Below, piece after piece: positions 43,796 through 52,372 of a DNA stretch of 64,000 bases. Each line of letters begins with the position of its first letter. Positions within the stretch are counted from its first letter, which is position 1. A model generated the notes under the pieces. That model did no database searches. It was not told the DNA's origin and saw only the letters and a program-made list of their open reading frames with translations. Position numbers and translations under genes: made by a program. Source of the stretch: Micromonospora chalcea (GTDB lineage Bacteria; Actinomycetota; Actinomycetes; Mycobacteriales; Micromonosporaceae); NCBI RefSeq assembly GCF_002926165.1, contig NZ_MAGP01000132.1, positions 1-64,000 of the forward strand, read 5' to 3'.

Positions 43796-44821
43796 ATGGC
43801 TCGAAAAGAAGGCCGTAGTAGGTCAGTTGGCACCGTAATCGCATTAACCGCTTTGATGCCTGCGGTCGCTTTGATGCCGACGACGCCGTCGTTCGCTGCC
43901 GAGATTCCATGCAGCTCAACCTTGTCACCAAGCGAGATCAAGTCGGTCGGCACTTCTTGCCAATTGGCTTCGGACACCGTCGTCCGAGTCGCCGAGGGTC
44001 TCGAGGTTGCAGTTCCGGAGCCAGGCATGGTCGCCATCGTGCAGGTTCTGCGGACGCCCGGCTCGACGGGCCCGAGCGCTGCTTCTGTCTATCGGGCGAC
44101 CGACGGTCAGCTGGCGTTGCAGATCGACGAGACGCCCGCGCTTGGATCCACTGCCACAGCGGGCGCTCTCAAGCGCATCCTCGCCAAACGCGCAGAACCA
44201 GCCACCAAGCACCCAGAACCAGCCGGGGCAGCGAAGACTCAGTCATCTGGGCTCGCAGCTGTGCCTGCGTACTGCGGAAGCTCCTACGAATACAACTTCA
44301 GCGGCGGCGTATGGCAGCAATCTGTGTTTCCGTGGACCTACAACAGCCGGTCGCAGCCGGCCTCGGACGCGCTTCAAGCCATCAAGTACGGCTTCCAATT
44401 CATAACTGACACTTCTTCCGCATGCGGCACGTACTACACGTTCGCCTTCGCCGACTATCGAGGGTCAACCACCCGCTACACGTGGGGAACGAGGGACAAC
44501 GGAAATGTAGTCGGATGGGCCGGATTTGATCCGGACATCTTGGGAGCCACCTACTCGTGGGTCGACGGCTCCGGCCTCAGGGTAGAGGTCGACATAGCAT
44601 TCAACAACCGGGTCACGAACTGGTTCACCGGCCTTTCCGGGACTGTCCCTGCGGGGCGTTTCGACCTCATCTCCGTTGCCACGCATGAGGCTGGGCACGG
44701 CTTTGGCTTGGCGCACTACACGGGCAGCTCTTATCCGGTGATGTTCCCGACGCTCGGCACGGGAGTGAATAAGCGAGTCAAGCGAAGCGGTGATCTTACC
44801 GGGATGGGCACCTTGTACTGA
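43796..44821 (+). CDS. Secreted matrixin-type zinc metalloprotease
   Basis: A 341-residue exported protease: signal peptide ending TPSFAAEIP, a pro-region of about 120 residues, and the catalytic domain with HEAGHGFGLAH (His297-His307; zinc ligands) and a Met-turn in SSYPVMFP. It belongs to the metzincin/matrixin superfamily. No propeptide cysteine switch is obvious. Its base composition is lower in GC than the enediyne genes. It ends before a long perfect hairpin. Confidence 0.9.
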   Translation: MARKEGRSRSVGTVIALTALMPAVALMPTTPSFAAEIPCSSTLSPSEIKSVGTSCQLASDTVVRVAEGLEVAVPEPGMVAIVQVLRTPGSTGPSAASVYRATDGQLALQIDETPALGSTATAGALKRILAKRAEPATKHPEPAGAAKTQSSGLAAVPAYCGSSYEYNFSGGVWQQSVFPWTYNSRSQPASDALQAIKYGFQFITDTSSACGTYYTFAFADYRGSTTRYTWGTRDNGNVVGWAGFDPDILGATYSWVDGSGLRVEVDIAFNNRVTNWFTGLSGTVPAGRFDLISVATHEAGHGFGLAHYTGSSYPVMFPTLGTGVNKRVKRSGDLTGMGTLY

Positions 44822-44883
44822 CAGGCAAGCCGTAGTACTCCGGCGTCGCTCGACTTCGGCGTTGGGTGTGGCGAGCCATGAGG

Positions 44884-44941
44884 ACGGCCACCGCACGTTC
44901 ATCGATGGTCTGAGGACCGCCGATGAACGTGCGGTGGCCGT
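44884..44941. repeat. Perfect 21-bp inverted repeat with nested hairpin
   Basis: Arms 44884-44904 and 44921-44941 are exact reverse complements; the 16-base loop contains a further GGTC/GACC pair closing TGAG. It lies between two converging genes and most likely terminates both. Confidence 0.7.
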
Positions 44942-44999
44942 GTGCCACAGTCGGCTACAGATCCCTGCCGGCCGCCGTTGTGGACCACCCGCGAGTTGG

Positions 45000-45896
45000 T
45001 CAGGCTCGGGTGCGCTGCCGCTGCCGGGTCGACACGACCGCGACGACAGCCATCAGGACCGCGACGACCAGGGACGGCAGGGCGTCCGGCCGGCGCAGCA
45101 ACTCCCCCGTCAACCCGCTGTTGTCCAACTGGTGGAGCGTACCCAGCAGGAGGGTGGGGACGACGGCGATCAGCAGCCGCTGGTCGGCCGTGGCCACCCA
45201 CAGGAATGCGGCAATCCCGGCGACGACCATGACGGCGACGACGATCCGCGGACCGGCGTCGGCCATGCGGAGGCCGCCCGCGGGGATGAGATGCAGGGCG
45301 AGGATGCCGGCGGTGACCAGGACGGCGTTGGCCCGGGGCGCCGGCGGCACGTCCGCCGGACGCCGCAGCCCCAGCACGATCAGCGGCGTGGCGACGACCG
45401 GCGCCCACCACTGCGGCAGGCCGTTGAGGAACAGGTACTGCGAGATCACGGTCGGCACCACCGCCGCGGTCACCGCCAGAACGGCGGCGGTACGGGCGCG
45501 GCCCGCGACGAGCGCCACCAGCGCGGCGATCAGCGCGATCTCGTGGATGCCCTGATTCCGCAGGACGGTCAGAGGGTCCGAGAGTCCGCCGAACTGGAAC
45601 GCCTCGACGATGTCGTCCAGGCCGATGAGGACACCCAGCGCCAGCACCGCGAGGGCGCCGAGGTGGATGCCCTGCCAGAACAGCACGGCGGTGGGCCGGG
45701 GCGCGGTGCCGCCGCCGTACACCCGCAGGCCGCCCCGGACGAGCGAGGCAGCCTCCCGGGCGCTGGGCCAGCGGCGGGTGGTGGGTTCGTCGCCGATCAG
45801 CGTGTCGATCAGCTCGTCGGCGCGTTCGCGGCGGTAGTCGGCGGGGTAGGCCCGCAGCAGCATCCGGTAGCGCTTCTCCAGGACATCGGAACTCAT
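45000..45896 (-). CDS. Membrane protein associated with PadR regulator
   Basis: A 298-residue membrane protein. The cytoplasmic N-terminus LEKRYRMLLRAYPADYRRERADELIDTL is typical of proteins encoded next to PadR genes, followed by about eight hydrophobic segments (GIHLGALAVLALGVLIGLDD, IALIAALVALVAG, AVLAVTAAVVPTVI). Function unknown. It overlaps the PadR stop (ATGA), so they form a coupled pair. Confidence 0.85.
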   Translation of the reverse strand: MSSDVLEKRYRMLLRAYPADYRRERADELIDTLIGDEPTTRRWPSAREAASLVRGGLRVYGGGTAPRPTAVLFWQGIHLGALAVLALGVLIGLDDIVEAFQFGGLSDPLTVLRNQGIHEIALIAALVALVAGRARTAAVLAVTAAVVPTVISQYLFLNGLPQWWAPVVATPLIVLGLRRPADVPPAPRANAVLVTAGILALHLIPAGGLRMADAGPRIVVAVMVVAGIAAFLWVATADQRLLIAVVPTLLLGTLHQLDNSGLTGELLRRPDALPSLVVAVLMAVVAVVSTRQRQRTRA

Positions 45897-46276
45897 GCTG
45901 GTCTGATCCTCGCGGTAGAAGGGTGACGGGCACTTGCCTGCGATTGGACCCGGCGCGGCAGGCGATCCATGACCACCCGGGCGGCCTGGGCGAGCCGGTC
46001 GGCCTCTTCGGTGAGTACGAGACAGCCCTCGTCGGTGAGCCGGTAGTAGCGACGGGCACGCCCGTTGACGATCTCCTCACCGTCGGCGGTGACGAGGCCC
46101 TCGCCGAGCAGCCGGTCGATCACGGAGTACAGCGACCCGGCGGCGAGGGTCACCCGCCCGTCGGACAGCTCTTTGACCCGCTTGATCACGGCATAGCCGT
46201 GGAGCGGCCCGCCGAGCAGAGCGGCGAGGACGAAGTACGACGGTTCCCGTAGCGCGGGACGCGAAGCCGATCCCAT
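45893..46276 (-). CDS. PadR-family transcriptional regulator
   Basis: A 127-residue winged-helix regulator of the PadR family (SYFVLAALLGGPLHGYAVIKRV, LAAGSLYSVIDRLLGEGLV, RRYYRLTDEG). It likely represses the membrane protein gene it overlaps. The ATG at 46276 is preferred: the longer frame to 46312 would start inside the palindromic-looking promoter TATACAACCAACTTGAGTAT. Confidence 0.9.
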   Translation of the reverse strand: MGSASRPALREPSYFVLAALLGGPLHGYAVIKRVKELSDGRVTLAAGSLYSVIDRLLGEGLVTADGEEIVNGRARRYYRLTDEGCLVLTEEADRLAQAARVVMDRLPRRVQSQASARHPSTARIRPA

Positions 46277-46340
46277 GAGCCGAATATACAACCAACTTGA
46301 GTATCCGTCCAAGGTGACTGTTCACAGTGACCCTTGCCCA

Positions 46341-46365
46341 AATTATCTTAATGATTAAGGTAATT
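46341..46365. promoter_or_regulatory. MarR-type operator upstream of flavin monooxygenase
   Basis: A 25-base near-perfect palindrome (half TTACCTTAA, two mismatched positions) ends 2 bases before the ATG at 46368 and covers its ribosome site TAAGG. Binding of the MarR protein encoded two genes down would block both transcription and translation initiation. Confidence 0.7.
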
Positions 46366-46367
46366 GC

Positions 46368-47615
46368 ATGAGCACATCGACGGACTTCTCGGTGGCGATC
46401 GCCGGCGCCGGCCTCTCCGGCCTCTGCCTCGCCCAGTACCTGACGCGCGCCGGCATCGACGTGCACGTCTACGAGCGGGACCCGGGCCCCTTCATCCGGC
46501 GGCAGGGTTACCGGATCATTCTCGACCGGTACGGGCTGGAGGCGCTTCGCGAGAGCCTGCCCCGCTCGCTCTACCACCTGGCGCTGGCCACCGGCGACGA
46601 GCCCGGCGGTCACCTGCGCTTCACCAACAGCCGGCTGCGGGACGCCTTCACCATCACGTTCAAGGACGAGCCGGGCGCGACCCGCCAGGTCGACCGGCTG
46701 ACCCTGCGGTCGATCCTGCAGTCCGGGTTGAACGGGCGCATCCACTACGGCAAGGACGCCGTCGCGGTGGAGAGCGGCGGCCCGGCAGGGCTTCGACTGC
46801 GGTTCTCCGACGGCGAGGCCGCTGCGGCAACCGTCGTGGTGGGCGCGGACGGCGTCGGCTCGGCCCTGCGACCACAGCTCATGCCGGACGCGGACCCGGC
46901 GAACACCTCGATGGCGGGGATCTACGGCCGCTCTCCCCTGCTACGCAACGGCGAGAGCGTCATCCCCGACGCACTGCGTACCAGCGGGGTCCTGGCCATC
47001 GCCGACCGGCCCGGCAGCGCCTTCTTCTTCACCTCCATGCGGTTCGGCGAGAGCCCGCAGGCGGCGTTCGCACGCCTGGCCCCGGGCAACTACGCGCCCA
47101 GCGGCGACGACTACGTCATGTGGGGCCTGCTGCTCCGGCAGGAGGAACTGCCGGCCGACGTCCGCGGGAACCTGCTGGCGCTGTGGAAACTGGCCGACCG
47201 ATTGAGTACGGACTTCCATCCGCTCATCCGGCGCCTGGTCGACACCGCCGAGCTGGACGCCACGGTGCTCAACCTCTTCGCCACCGGCCGACGGCCGCAC
47301 CGGTGGGCGGTGCCACGGGCCACGATGATGGGTGACGCCGTACACGTCATGCCACCGTTCGGCGCCCACGGCGGCAACACCGCGCTCCGCGACGCCGCCC
47401 TGCTCGGCCGCCGGCTGGTCGAGGCGCGGGCGGGCGCCACCTCGGCGGAGGAGGCGATCGCCGCCTACCAGGACGAGATGACGGACTACGCCTTCCGCGC
47501 CGTCGACACCGCCTCCGGACTGATGCGCCGCCTCACCGGGGGCGCGGCCGCGCCACACTGGGTGCTGACCCGCGTGCTACCTCGGCTGCACCGGGTCACC
47601 GTGCCGGAGGCATGA
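46368..47615 (+). CDS. FAD-dependent aromatic-type monooxygenase
   Basis: A 415-residue class A flavoprotein monooxygenase: FAD-binding AIAGAGLSGLCLAQYL at residues 10-25, the DG motif VVVGADGVGSALR near residue 160, and the third motif GDAVHVMPPFGAHGGNTALRDAALLG near residue 325. Such enzymes hydroxylate aromatic or polyketide substrates with NAD(P)H. Its promoter carries a MarR-type palindrome and its stop overlaps the MarR gene, a typical inducible detoxification pair. Confidence 0.92.
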   Translation: MSTSTDFSVAIAGAGLSGLCLAQYLTRAGIDVHVYERDPGPFIRRQGYRIILDRYGLEALRESLPRSLYHLALATGDEPGGHLRFTNSRLRDAFTITFKDEPGATRQVDRLTLRSILQSGLNGRIHYGKDAVAVESGGPAGLRLRFSDGEAAAATVVVGADGVGSALRPQLMPDADPANTSMAGIYGRSPLLRNGESVIPDALRTSGVLAIADRPGSAFFFTSMRFGESPQAAFARLAPGNYAPSGDDYVMWGLLLRQEELPADVRGNLLALWKLADRLSTDFHPLIRRLVDTAELDATVLNLFATGRRPHRWAVPRATMMGDAVHVMPPFGAHGGNTALRDAALLGRRLVEARAGATSAEEAIAAYQDEMTDYAFRAVDTASGLMRRLTGGAAAPHWVLTRVLPRLHRVTVPEA

Positions 47616-48100
47616 TTGCCCGCATGTCCCACGATCCGGCCCGCGCCTCCGCGATCACCGACCTCATGCGCGCCGGGCGGGAGACGTCGCGGCTGTCCAT
47701 GGTGTTCCGGTACGCCATCGCGGAGCGGCTGGGCCTCGCCGTGAGCGACCTGGAGTGCCTGGACTACCTGGCGGACATCGGCTCCGCCACCGCGGGGCAG
47801 ATCGCCGAGCGGACCAGCCTCACCACCGGTGCGGTCACCAGCATGCTCCGCCGGCTCCAGCAGGCCGGTTACGTGACGGCCGAGCGCGACCCGGCAGACC
47901 GGCGGCGTGTCGTCGTCACCATACGGCCGGAACGGATCGCCGACCTGGAGCGGCCGTACGAGCGTTTCGCCGAGCGGGCGGAACGGCTCGTCGAGGGCTA
48001 CAGCGCCGAGGAGGTCCGGCTGCTGGTCCGGCACCACGACCGCCTGCAGGCGATGTACCTCGCCGAGTTGGACCACCTCCGCGACGGCGACACCGAGTAG
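47612..48100 (+). CDS. MarR-family transcriptional regulator
   Basis: A 162-residue MarR protein with the winged helix TAGQIAERTSLTTGAVTSMLRRLQQAGYVTAERDPADRRRV. It is coupled to the monooxygenase (ATGA); an ATG four codons later is an alternative start. It probably binds the palindrome at 46341-46365 and is relieved by a substrate-like ligand. Confidence 0.92.
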   Translation: MIARMSHDPARASAITDLMRAGRETSRLSMVFRYAIAERLGLAVSDLECLDYLADIGSATAGQIAERTSLTTGAVTSMLRRLQQAGYVTAERDPADRRRVVVTIRPERIADLERPYERFAERAERLVEGYSAEEVRLLVRHHDRLQAMYLAELDHLRDGDTE

Positions 48101-48178
48101 CCCGGCCGTCGCCCGTGACGACGGCGCGCCGATGGGCTCCCTTGGGAAGTCGTCCAACCTGCCGGGGAGCGGCAGTCA

Positions 48179-48457
48179 TCACCTGTGAGGTGGGACGCTC
48201 TCCATTTGATTGCCGACGTAGACCTCCACCAACTCCCCCACCGTCCGGGGGAAGATCTCGTCCTCCAACGCGAGGAAGGGATCAAATCCCATCGACTGTT
48301 CGAGCCGCGTAACGAGGACGGCGAAGGCGAGACTGTCCAAGCCGCTGTCGGCCAGGCCGCTCTGCAGGCTGACGTCGCCGTCCTCGCCCCCTTCCTCTTT
48401 GATCAGCTTGACCACTTCACGAAGAACGATCTCCGCTACACGTTCCCGCTCGAGCAC
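48179..48457 (-). CDS. Stand-alone acyl carrier protein
   Basis: A 92-residue carrier protein with the phosphopantetheine site Ser42 in LADSGLDSLAFAVLV. Helix pattern and length fit an acyl or peptidyl carrier protein. GTG at 48457 has the ribosome site GGAAGG; an upstream ATG at 48490 would add a disordered stretch. It is the last gene of a minus operon with a ketoreductase, an AMP-forming enzyme, a transglutaminase-fold protein and an ABC transporter. The cognate phosphopantetheinyl transferase is not visible here. Confidence 0.9.
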   Translation of the reverse strand: MLERERVAEIVLREVVKLIKEEGGEDGDVSLQSGLADSGLDSLAFAVLVTRLEQSMGFDPFLALEDEIFPRTVGELVEVYVGNQMESVPPHR

Positions 48458-48506
48458 TGCGCCACCTTCCCTACGTGTTTGTCCGTCCACATTTCCGGTC
48501 CGGGCC

Positions 48507-49241
48507 TCATGCGGTGGAGCCGCCGTCCACGGTGATCAGCGTTCCGGTCACACCGGCGGCATCCGGGGAAAGAAGGTAGGTCACTGCGGCGGCCACTTCG
48601 TCGAGACGTGCGAACCGGCCGATCGGACTGCGCCCCTTGATGCGCGCCTGGCTCTCCGCCCCCAGGGCGCCGGTCATCTCGGTGTCAAGGAAGCCCGGCG
48701 CCACCGCATTGACCGTCACGCCGCGCCGCCCTACGTCGCGGGCCAGCGAACGGGTGAACCCCTCCAAACCCGCTTTCGCCGCCCCGTAGACGGACAGACC
48801 GCGGAATCCCGTCGAGGCAACGATCGAGGAGACGTTGACGACGCGTCCCCGGCCCGCTGAGATCATCGAGCGGACAAGATGCTTCGTCAGAACCATCGGC
48901 GACACAAGGTCGAGTTGCACTGTTTCCCAGATGGTTCTGTCCTTCACCAGCGGCAGGAGACCGTCGGTGCCGCGAGCGGCGTTGTTCACCAACGCGTAGG
49001 GGGCGCCGTGCGCCTCCACGATTGCACGTGCCAGGCCGGGCAAGGACTCCAGATCACTCAAGTCGGCACGGACGTGGACATAGCCCGGACCCACCTCGTC
49101 CGGGTCGACCTCGCGGCGGGCCAGGCCCACCACCCGGTATCCGTCGCTGCCGAGCCGCCGGGCCACCGCCCGCCCCAGGCCACTGCTGGTTCCGGTCACT
49201 ACCGCGTACGGGCAGTCGCCGCGGGATTCCGCCTCGTTCAC
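48507..49241 (-). CDS. SDR ketoreductase (FabG-like)
   Basis: A 244-residue classical short-chain dehydrogenase with VVTGTSSGLG, NNAARG, SSI and YGAAKAG as cofactor and catalytic motifs and the C-terminal TVDGGSTA. FabG-like enzymes reduce 3-oxoacyl groups on carrier proteins; here a substrate on the adjacent carrier protein is likely. The GTG overlaps the stop of the AMP-forming enzyme gene. Confidence 0.9.
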   Translation of the reverse strand: MNEAESRGDCPYAVVTGTSSGLGRAVARRLGSDGYRVVGLARREVDPDEVGPGYVHVRADLSDLESLPGLARAIVEAHGAPYALVNNAARGTDGLLPLVKDRTIWETVQLDLVSPMVLTKHLVRSMISAGRGRVVNVSSIVASTGFRGLSVYGAAKAGLEGFTRSLARDVGRRGVTVNAVAPGFLDTEMTGALGAESQARIKGRSPIGRFARLDEVAAAVTYLLSPDAAGVTGTLITVDGGSTA

Positions 49242-50575
49242 GCTCTGCTGACCTTTCCGGTGGGCGACAAGAAGAACTCGGTTACCGCGGTGATCGAGGC
49301 AGGAGTATGCGACCGGGGCAGATGGTCGGCGACGAATGACCGCAGGGCCGACTGCAGTTCGTCGGGGTCGAGCCCACTGCCGAGAGGCGAAGGCACAACC
49401 CGGGCGGTCAGGATCCAGCCCGTGATCGGGCTGCGCCTGGGCGTCACCACGGCATCATGTACTGCGGGATGCCGCCGGATCAGCTCCTCGACCCGCTCCG
49501 GCGAGACCTTGTCCCCTCCGACGTTCACCGTCTGCGACTTCCGGCCGACGAAGTAGACCCGGTCACCGCGAGGCTCGACGAGGTCGCCCGTGCAGACGAA
49601 TCCGTCCGGCTGCGCCGTGCTGCTTCCCGGCGCCCGGACGAACAGGACGCCGTCGCGGATCTCCAGTGCCACACGGCCGGGAGCCGGCTCGAGAAAATGC
49701 CGGGGGAAACCTTCCCTGCCGTCGCTCACCGAGAAGGCGGCGCCGGCCTCGGTGGACGCGTAGACATGCGTGACGCGCGCATCGAACCGCCGCCGCAACG
49801 CATTGATCAGCGACTGTGTCGCGATCTCACCACCCAGCGTGATCTGTTGCAGCCGGAGGTCGTCACAGGCCCTGCTGCGCAGAATCATCCGCCACATCGT
49901 CGGAGTCGCGGACAGTGCGTCGACGCCGGCTCCGGCGAACAGCTGGAGGCGCTCGTCGAGCCCGGCGGCGTGGTGGGCGTCCACCAGGGTGTCGCCGTGG
50001 ATCGCCTGGAGGACGACCTGGATGCCCGCCATCCGGGTGGGAGAGAACAGGAGACCCCACCGCCGCTGCTCGCGGTCGCCGGGATTCCGCGCCGGGCGTA
50101 CCGGGCGAATCCGCCGCGTCAGCGAGTCGAGACTGTGGTCGGTCGGGGTGGGCGTCCCCGTCGTGCCTGAGGAGAAGACACGCCAGAGCGTACGCACGTC
50201 GGTGCTCGCGTCCCCGGCCGACAGTTCGCCGTGGGATGCGTGGCCGGCAGCTGGGGCAGCATCCCCGGCCTCGCGCAGGACCACCGCCTCCGCCGAGCCA
50301 ACGGTCGGACTCAGGTCACCCACGAACTCGACCCGGGCGGCCCAGCCCTCGAGTGCGACGATGGCTGAGGCGACCAGGCGGGAACTCTGCCCCACCAGGG
50401 CCACGGTCGCACCCCGGGGTACGCGACGTCGCAGGCCGAGAACGTCAGCGTGCAGGTCGTGCGAGGTGAGCGGCGGAGACCGGCCGTCGATGACGACCGG
50501 ACGACCGACGGCAGCGGCCCCCGCTCCGCCGCGCGTCCCGTCATGGTCTGCGACTTCCACCTCAGGACCGTTCAT
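49238..50575 (-). CDS. AMP-forming acyl-activating enzyme (ANL superfamily), short
   Basis: A 445-residue ANL enzyme, shorter than the usual 500-550. Motifs: A3 SSGTTGTPTPTDHS, where the usual Lys after Pro is Thr; A5 YASTEAG; A7 TGD; A8 GRKSQTVNVGGDKVSPERVE; A10 SPTGKVSRA with the catalytic Lys441. The N-terminal subdomain is compact. It should activate a carboxylic acid and load the carrier protein encoded just below. The substrate is unknown. It overlaps the transglutaminase-fold gene (ATGA). Confidence 0.88.
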   Translation of the reverse strand: MNGPEVEVADHDGTRGGAGAAAVGRPVVIDGRSPPLTSHDLHADVLGLRRRVPRGATVALVGQSSRLVASAIVALEGWAARVEFVGDLSPTVGSAEAVVLREAGDAAPAAGHASHGELSAGDASTDVRTLWRVFSSGTTGTPTPTDHSLDSLTRRIRPVRPARNPGDREQRRWGLLFSPTRMAGIQVVLQAIHGDTLVDAHHAAGLDERLQLFAGAGVDALSATPTMWRMILRSRACDDLRLQQITLGGEIATQSLINALRRRFDARVTHVYASTEAGAAFSVSDGREGFPRHFLEPAPGRVALEIRDGVLFVRAPGSSTAQPDGFVCTGDLVEPRGDRVYFVGRKSQTVNVGGDKVSPERVEELIRRHPAVHDAVVTPRRSPITGWILTARVVPSPLGSGLDPDELQSALRSFVADHLPRSHTPASITAVTEFFLSPTGKVSRA

Positions 50576-51510
50576 CCTGCTCCCTCACTGCACCGCGGGC
50601 CCGGCGCCCGACCGGGGCGGATCGACCGGAGCGTGAACTCGTAGAAAATCCTGCCGTCTTCGGTGACGCACGGATGAGCCGCGAACATGCCCTCGCGACT
50701 CGCGCGACGTAGCACCCGGTTACTGCCGGACCCGCAGCAGAACGCCTTGTACTCGGGCGTGAAGAAGAGGTCGGACAACAGGGCCATGGCCGGGTCGAGA
50801 ATCTTGACCTCCCCGTCGGTGTCCACGAGCCGTACCCAGGAATGCAGGCCCAGGCGTGCGCCTCCGAAGATGTAACCCGACTCCTGCTCGGCCGCCACAC
50901 CACGGTCCAGCAGTTCAGACATCAGTACCTGGCACAGCGAGTCGCAGTCGCCGACGCCCCGGTGCCTGGTGCCGGCGACATCGGAGGACAGGGTCATGGG
51001 TGTGAAGTGGAAGCGGTACCGCCGCAGCAGGTCGTCCCAGACCTCCCGCACCCTCGGATCTCGCACCGTGGCGGTGTTCCCGGTCAGTTCGACCCTGCCG
51101 CGCCACTCCGCCCTCCCGGCCTGGATCTCTTCATGCTGCCACTGCACGTCCGGTAGGACAGGCGCGCTCCACTCGGACGACGGGCAGTGCTCCGCGCGGG
51201 GACACTGGGCCCAGCCGACGATCTCGTAGGCCCGCGCGGAGACCCAGTCCGCGCCGTACGACTTCAGCATCCTCGCGAAGAAGATCATGATCCGCTCCGG
51301 ACTGCTGCGTCCGGTGCCGCTGAGCAGGCCAACGTTCCACACGTCGCAGTAGTCGTGTCGGCCGTCCTCCTCCACGAGGCCGGCGGCAACCAGTTGCGCC
51401 AGTTCCTCGGGCGTACACCGCAAGGTGTCCAGCGCCTCGGCCCTGCTGATCCACACCCGGTGCTCGGGTGGAGTCGGCACGACGTCCCGCAGCCCTCCGA
51501 GGAGACTCAT
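50572..51510 (-). CDS. Transglutaminase-fold (TGc-like) protein
   Basis: A 312-residue protein with the papain-like triad of the transglutaminase superfamily: Cys189 in GVGDCDSL, His223 in LHSWVRL and Asp239 in KILDPA. The N-terminal 150 residues have no recognised family. Such enzymes cleave or form amide bonds; in andrimid biosynthesis a related AdmF joins an acyl-carrier thioester to an amine. With an ANL enzyme and carrier protein next to it, an acyl transferase role is plausible. An ATG at 51588, in frame, would extend the N-terminus by 26 residues and overlap the permease gene; the shorter form is listed. Confidence 0.78.
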   Translation of the reverse strand: MSLLGGLRDVVPTPPEHRVWISRAEALDTLRCTPEELAQLVAAGLVEEDGRHDYCDVWNVGLLSGTGRSSPERIMIFFARMLKSYGADWVSARAYEIVGWAQCPRAEHCPSSEWSAPVLPDVQWQHEEIQAGRAEWRGRVELTGNTATVRDPRVREVWDDLLRRYRFHFTPMTLSSDVAGTRHRGVGDCDSLCQVLMSELLDRGVAAEQESGYIFGGARLGLHSWVRLVDTDGEVKILDPAMALLSDLFFTPEYKAFCCGSGSNRVLRRASREGMFAAHPCVTEDGRIFYEFTLRSIRPGRAPGPRCSEGAG

Positions 51511-51568
51511 CCGAGGGCTCCGAGAGACTGGACGACGGAATCGGCGTGGCGGCCGATGTGTTCGCACA

Positions 51569-52372
51569 TCAGTGACCGGAGCTTTCATATCGTGAGAGCC
51601 CGTACCGGAAGACGGTCGTCCCGATCCACAGGCAGTAGATGGCGACGACCGGCGTCAGCAGCCCCAGCCAACGAGCCGGCCCGTGCGCGAGGACAGCCGC
51701 GGCGGGGAAGAAGCTCATGAACGCATAGGGCAGGACGACGGTAAGGGTGATCCGGACCCCAAGGCCGTAGATGGTGACCGGAAAACGAGCCAGTTCCCCG
51801 AAGCTGTGCATGGAGAACGCGAACATGGAGTACGGGGAACGCAACCAGAAGGCGGCGCAGTTCGTGAGGAGGTTGAGCCCGATCTTCACACCGGCCGCCG
51901 CAACCACGAGCAGCAGCCCGAGCGCGACGCGACCGACGTTCCAACTGACGTCGACGTGCCGCACCGCGGCGATCAGCAGACCGGTGCCGAGGACGAGATT
52001 GCCCAGTCCGTTCATTCCCACCGCGGAGCTGAGCACCTGGAGGACCGGTGGATAGGGCCGCAACAGCATCGCGTCCAGCTGTCCGAAGTTGACAGTCACC
52101 GCGAGAGTCCAGGCTCCCTGCGCGACCAGCACGCTCAGCCCTTCCGCGACGACCACGAGCGCGTAGATGAGCACGACTTCCCAGAACTGCCAGCCGTTGA
52201 TCTCCGGGATGCTCCGGAAGATCGCCCACAGGAAGACCACGCCGACGGCCTGCACGAGAACTGCCGACAGGCTCATGATCCAGAAGTCGGCCTCGTACTG
52301 GAGAGTGGCGCGCACCTGGGCACCGAGCAGACGGCGGTAGAGCCACAGCGCTCGTCGTGCTTCAGCCACCAT
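51569..52372 (-). CDS. ABC-2 family transporter permease (subunit 2)
   Basis: A 267-residue membrane protein with six hydrophobic segments (DFWIMSLSAVLVQAVGVVFLWAIF, VVLIYALVVVAEGLSVLV, VALGLLLVVAAAGVKIGLN). It belongs to the ABC-2 / DUF990-like permeases that come in pairs with one ATPase. It starts inside the end of the other permease gene (11-base overlap) and together with it and the ATPase forms an exporter. Confidence 0.88.
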   Translation of the reverse strand: MVAEARRALWLYRRLLGAQVRATLQYEADFWIMSLSAVLVQAVGVVFLWAIFRSIPEINGWQFWEVVLIYALVVVAEGLSVLVAQGAWTLAVTVNFGQLDAMLLRPYPPVLQVLSSAVGMNGLGNLVLGTGLLIAAVRHVDVSWNVGRVALGLLLVVAAAGVKIGLNLLTNCAAFWLRSPYSMFAFSMHSFGELARFPVTIYGLGVRITLTVVLPYAFMSFFPAAAVLAHGPARWLGLLTPVVAIYCLWIGTTVFRYGLSRYESSGH

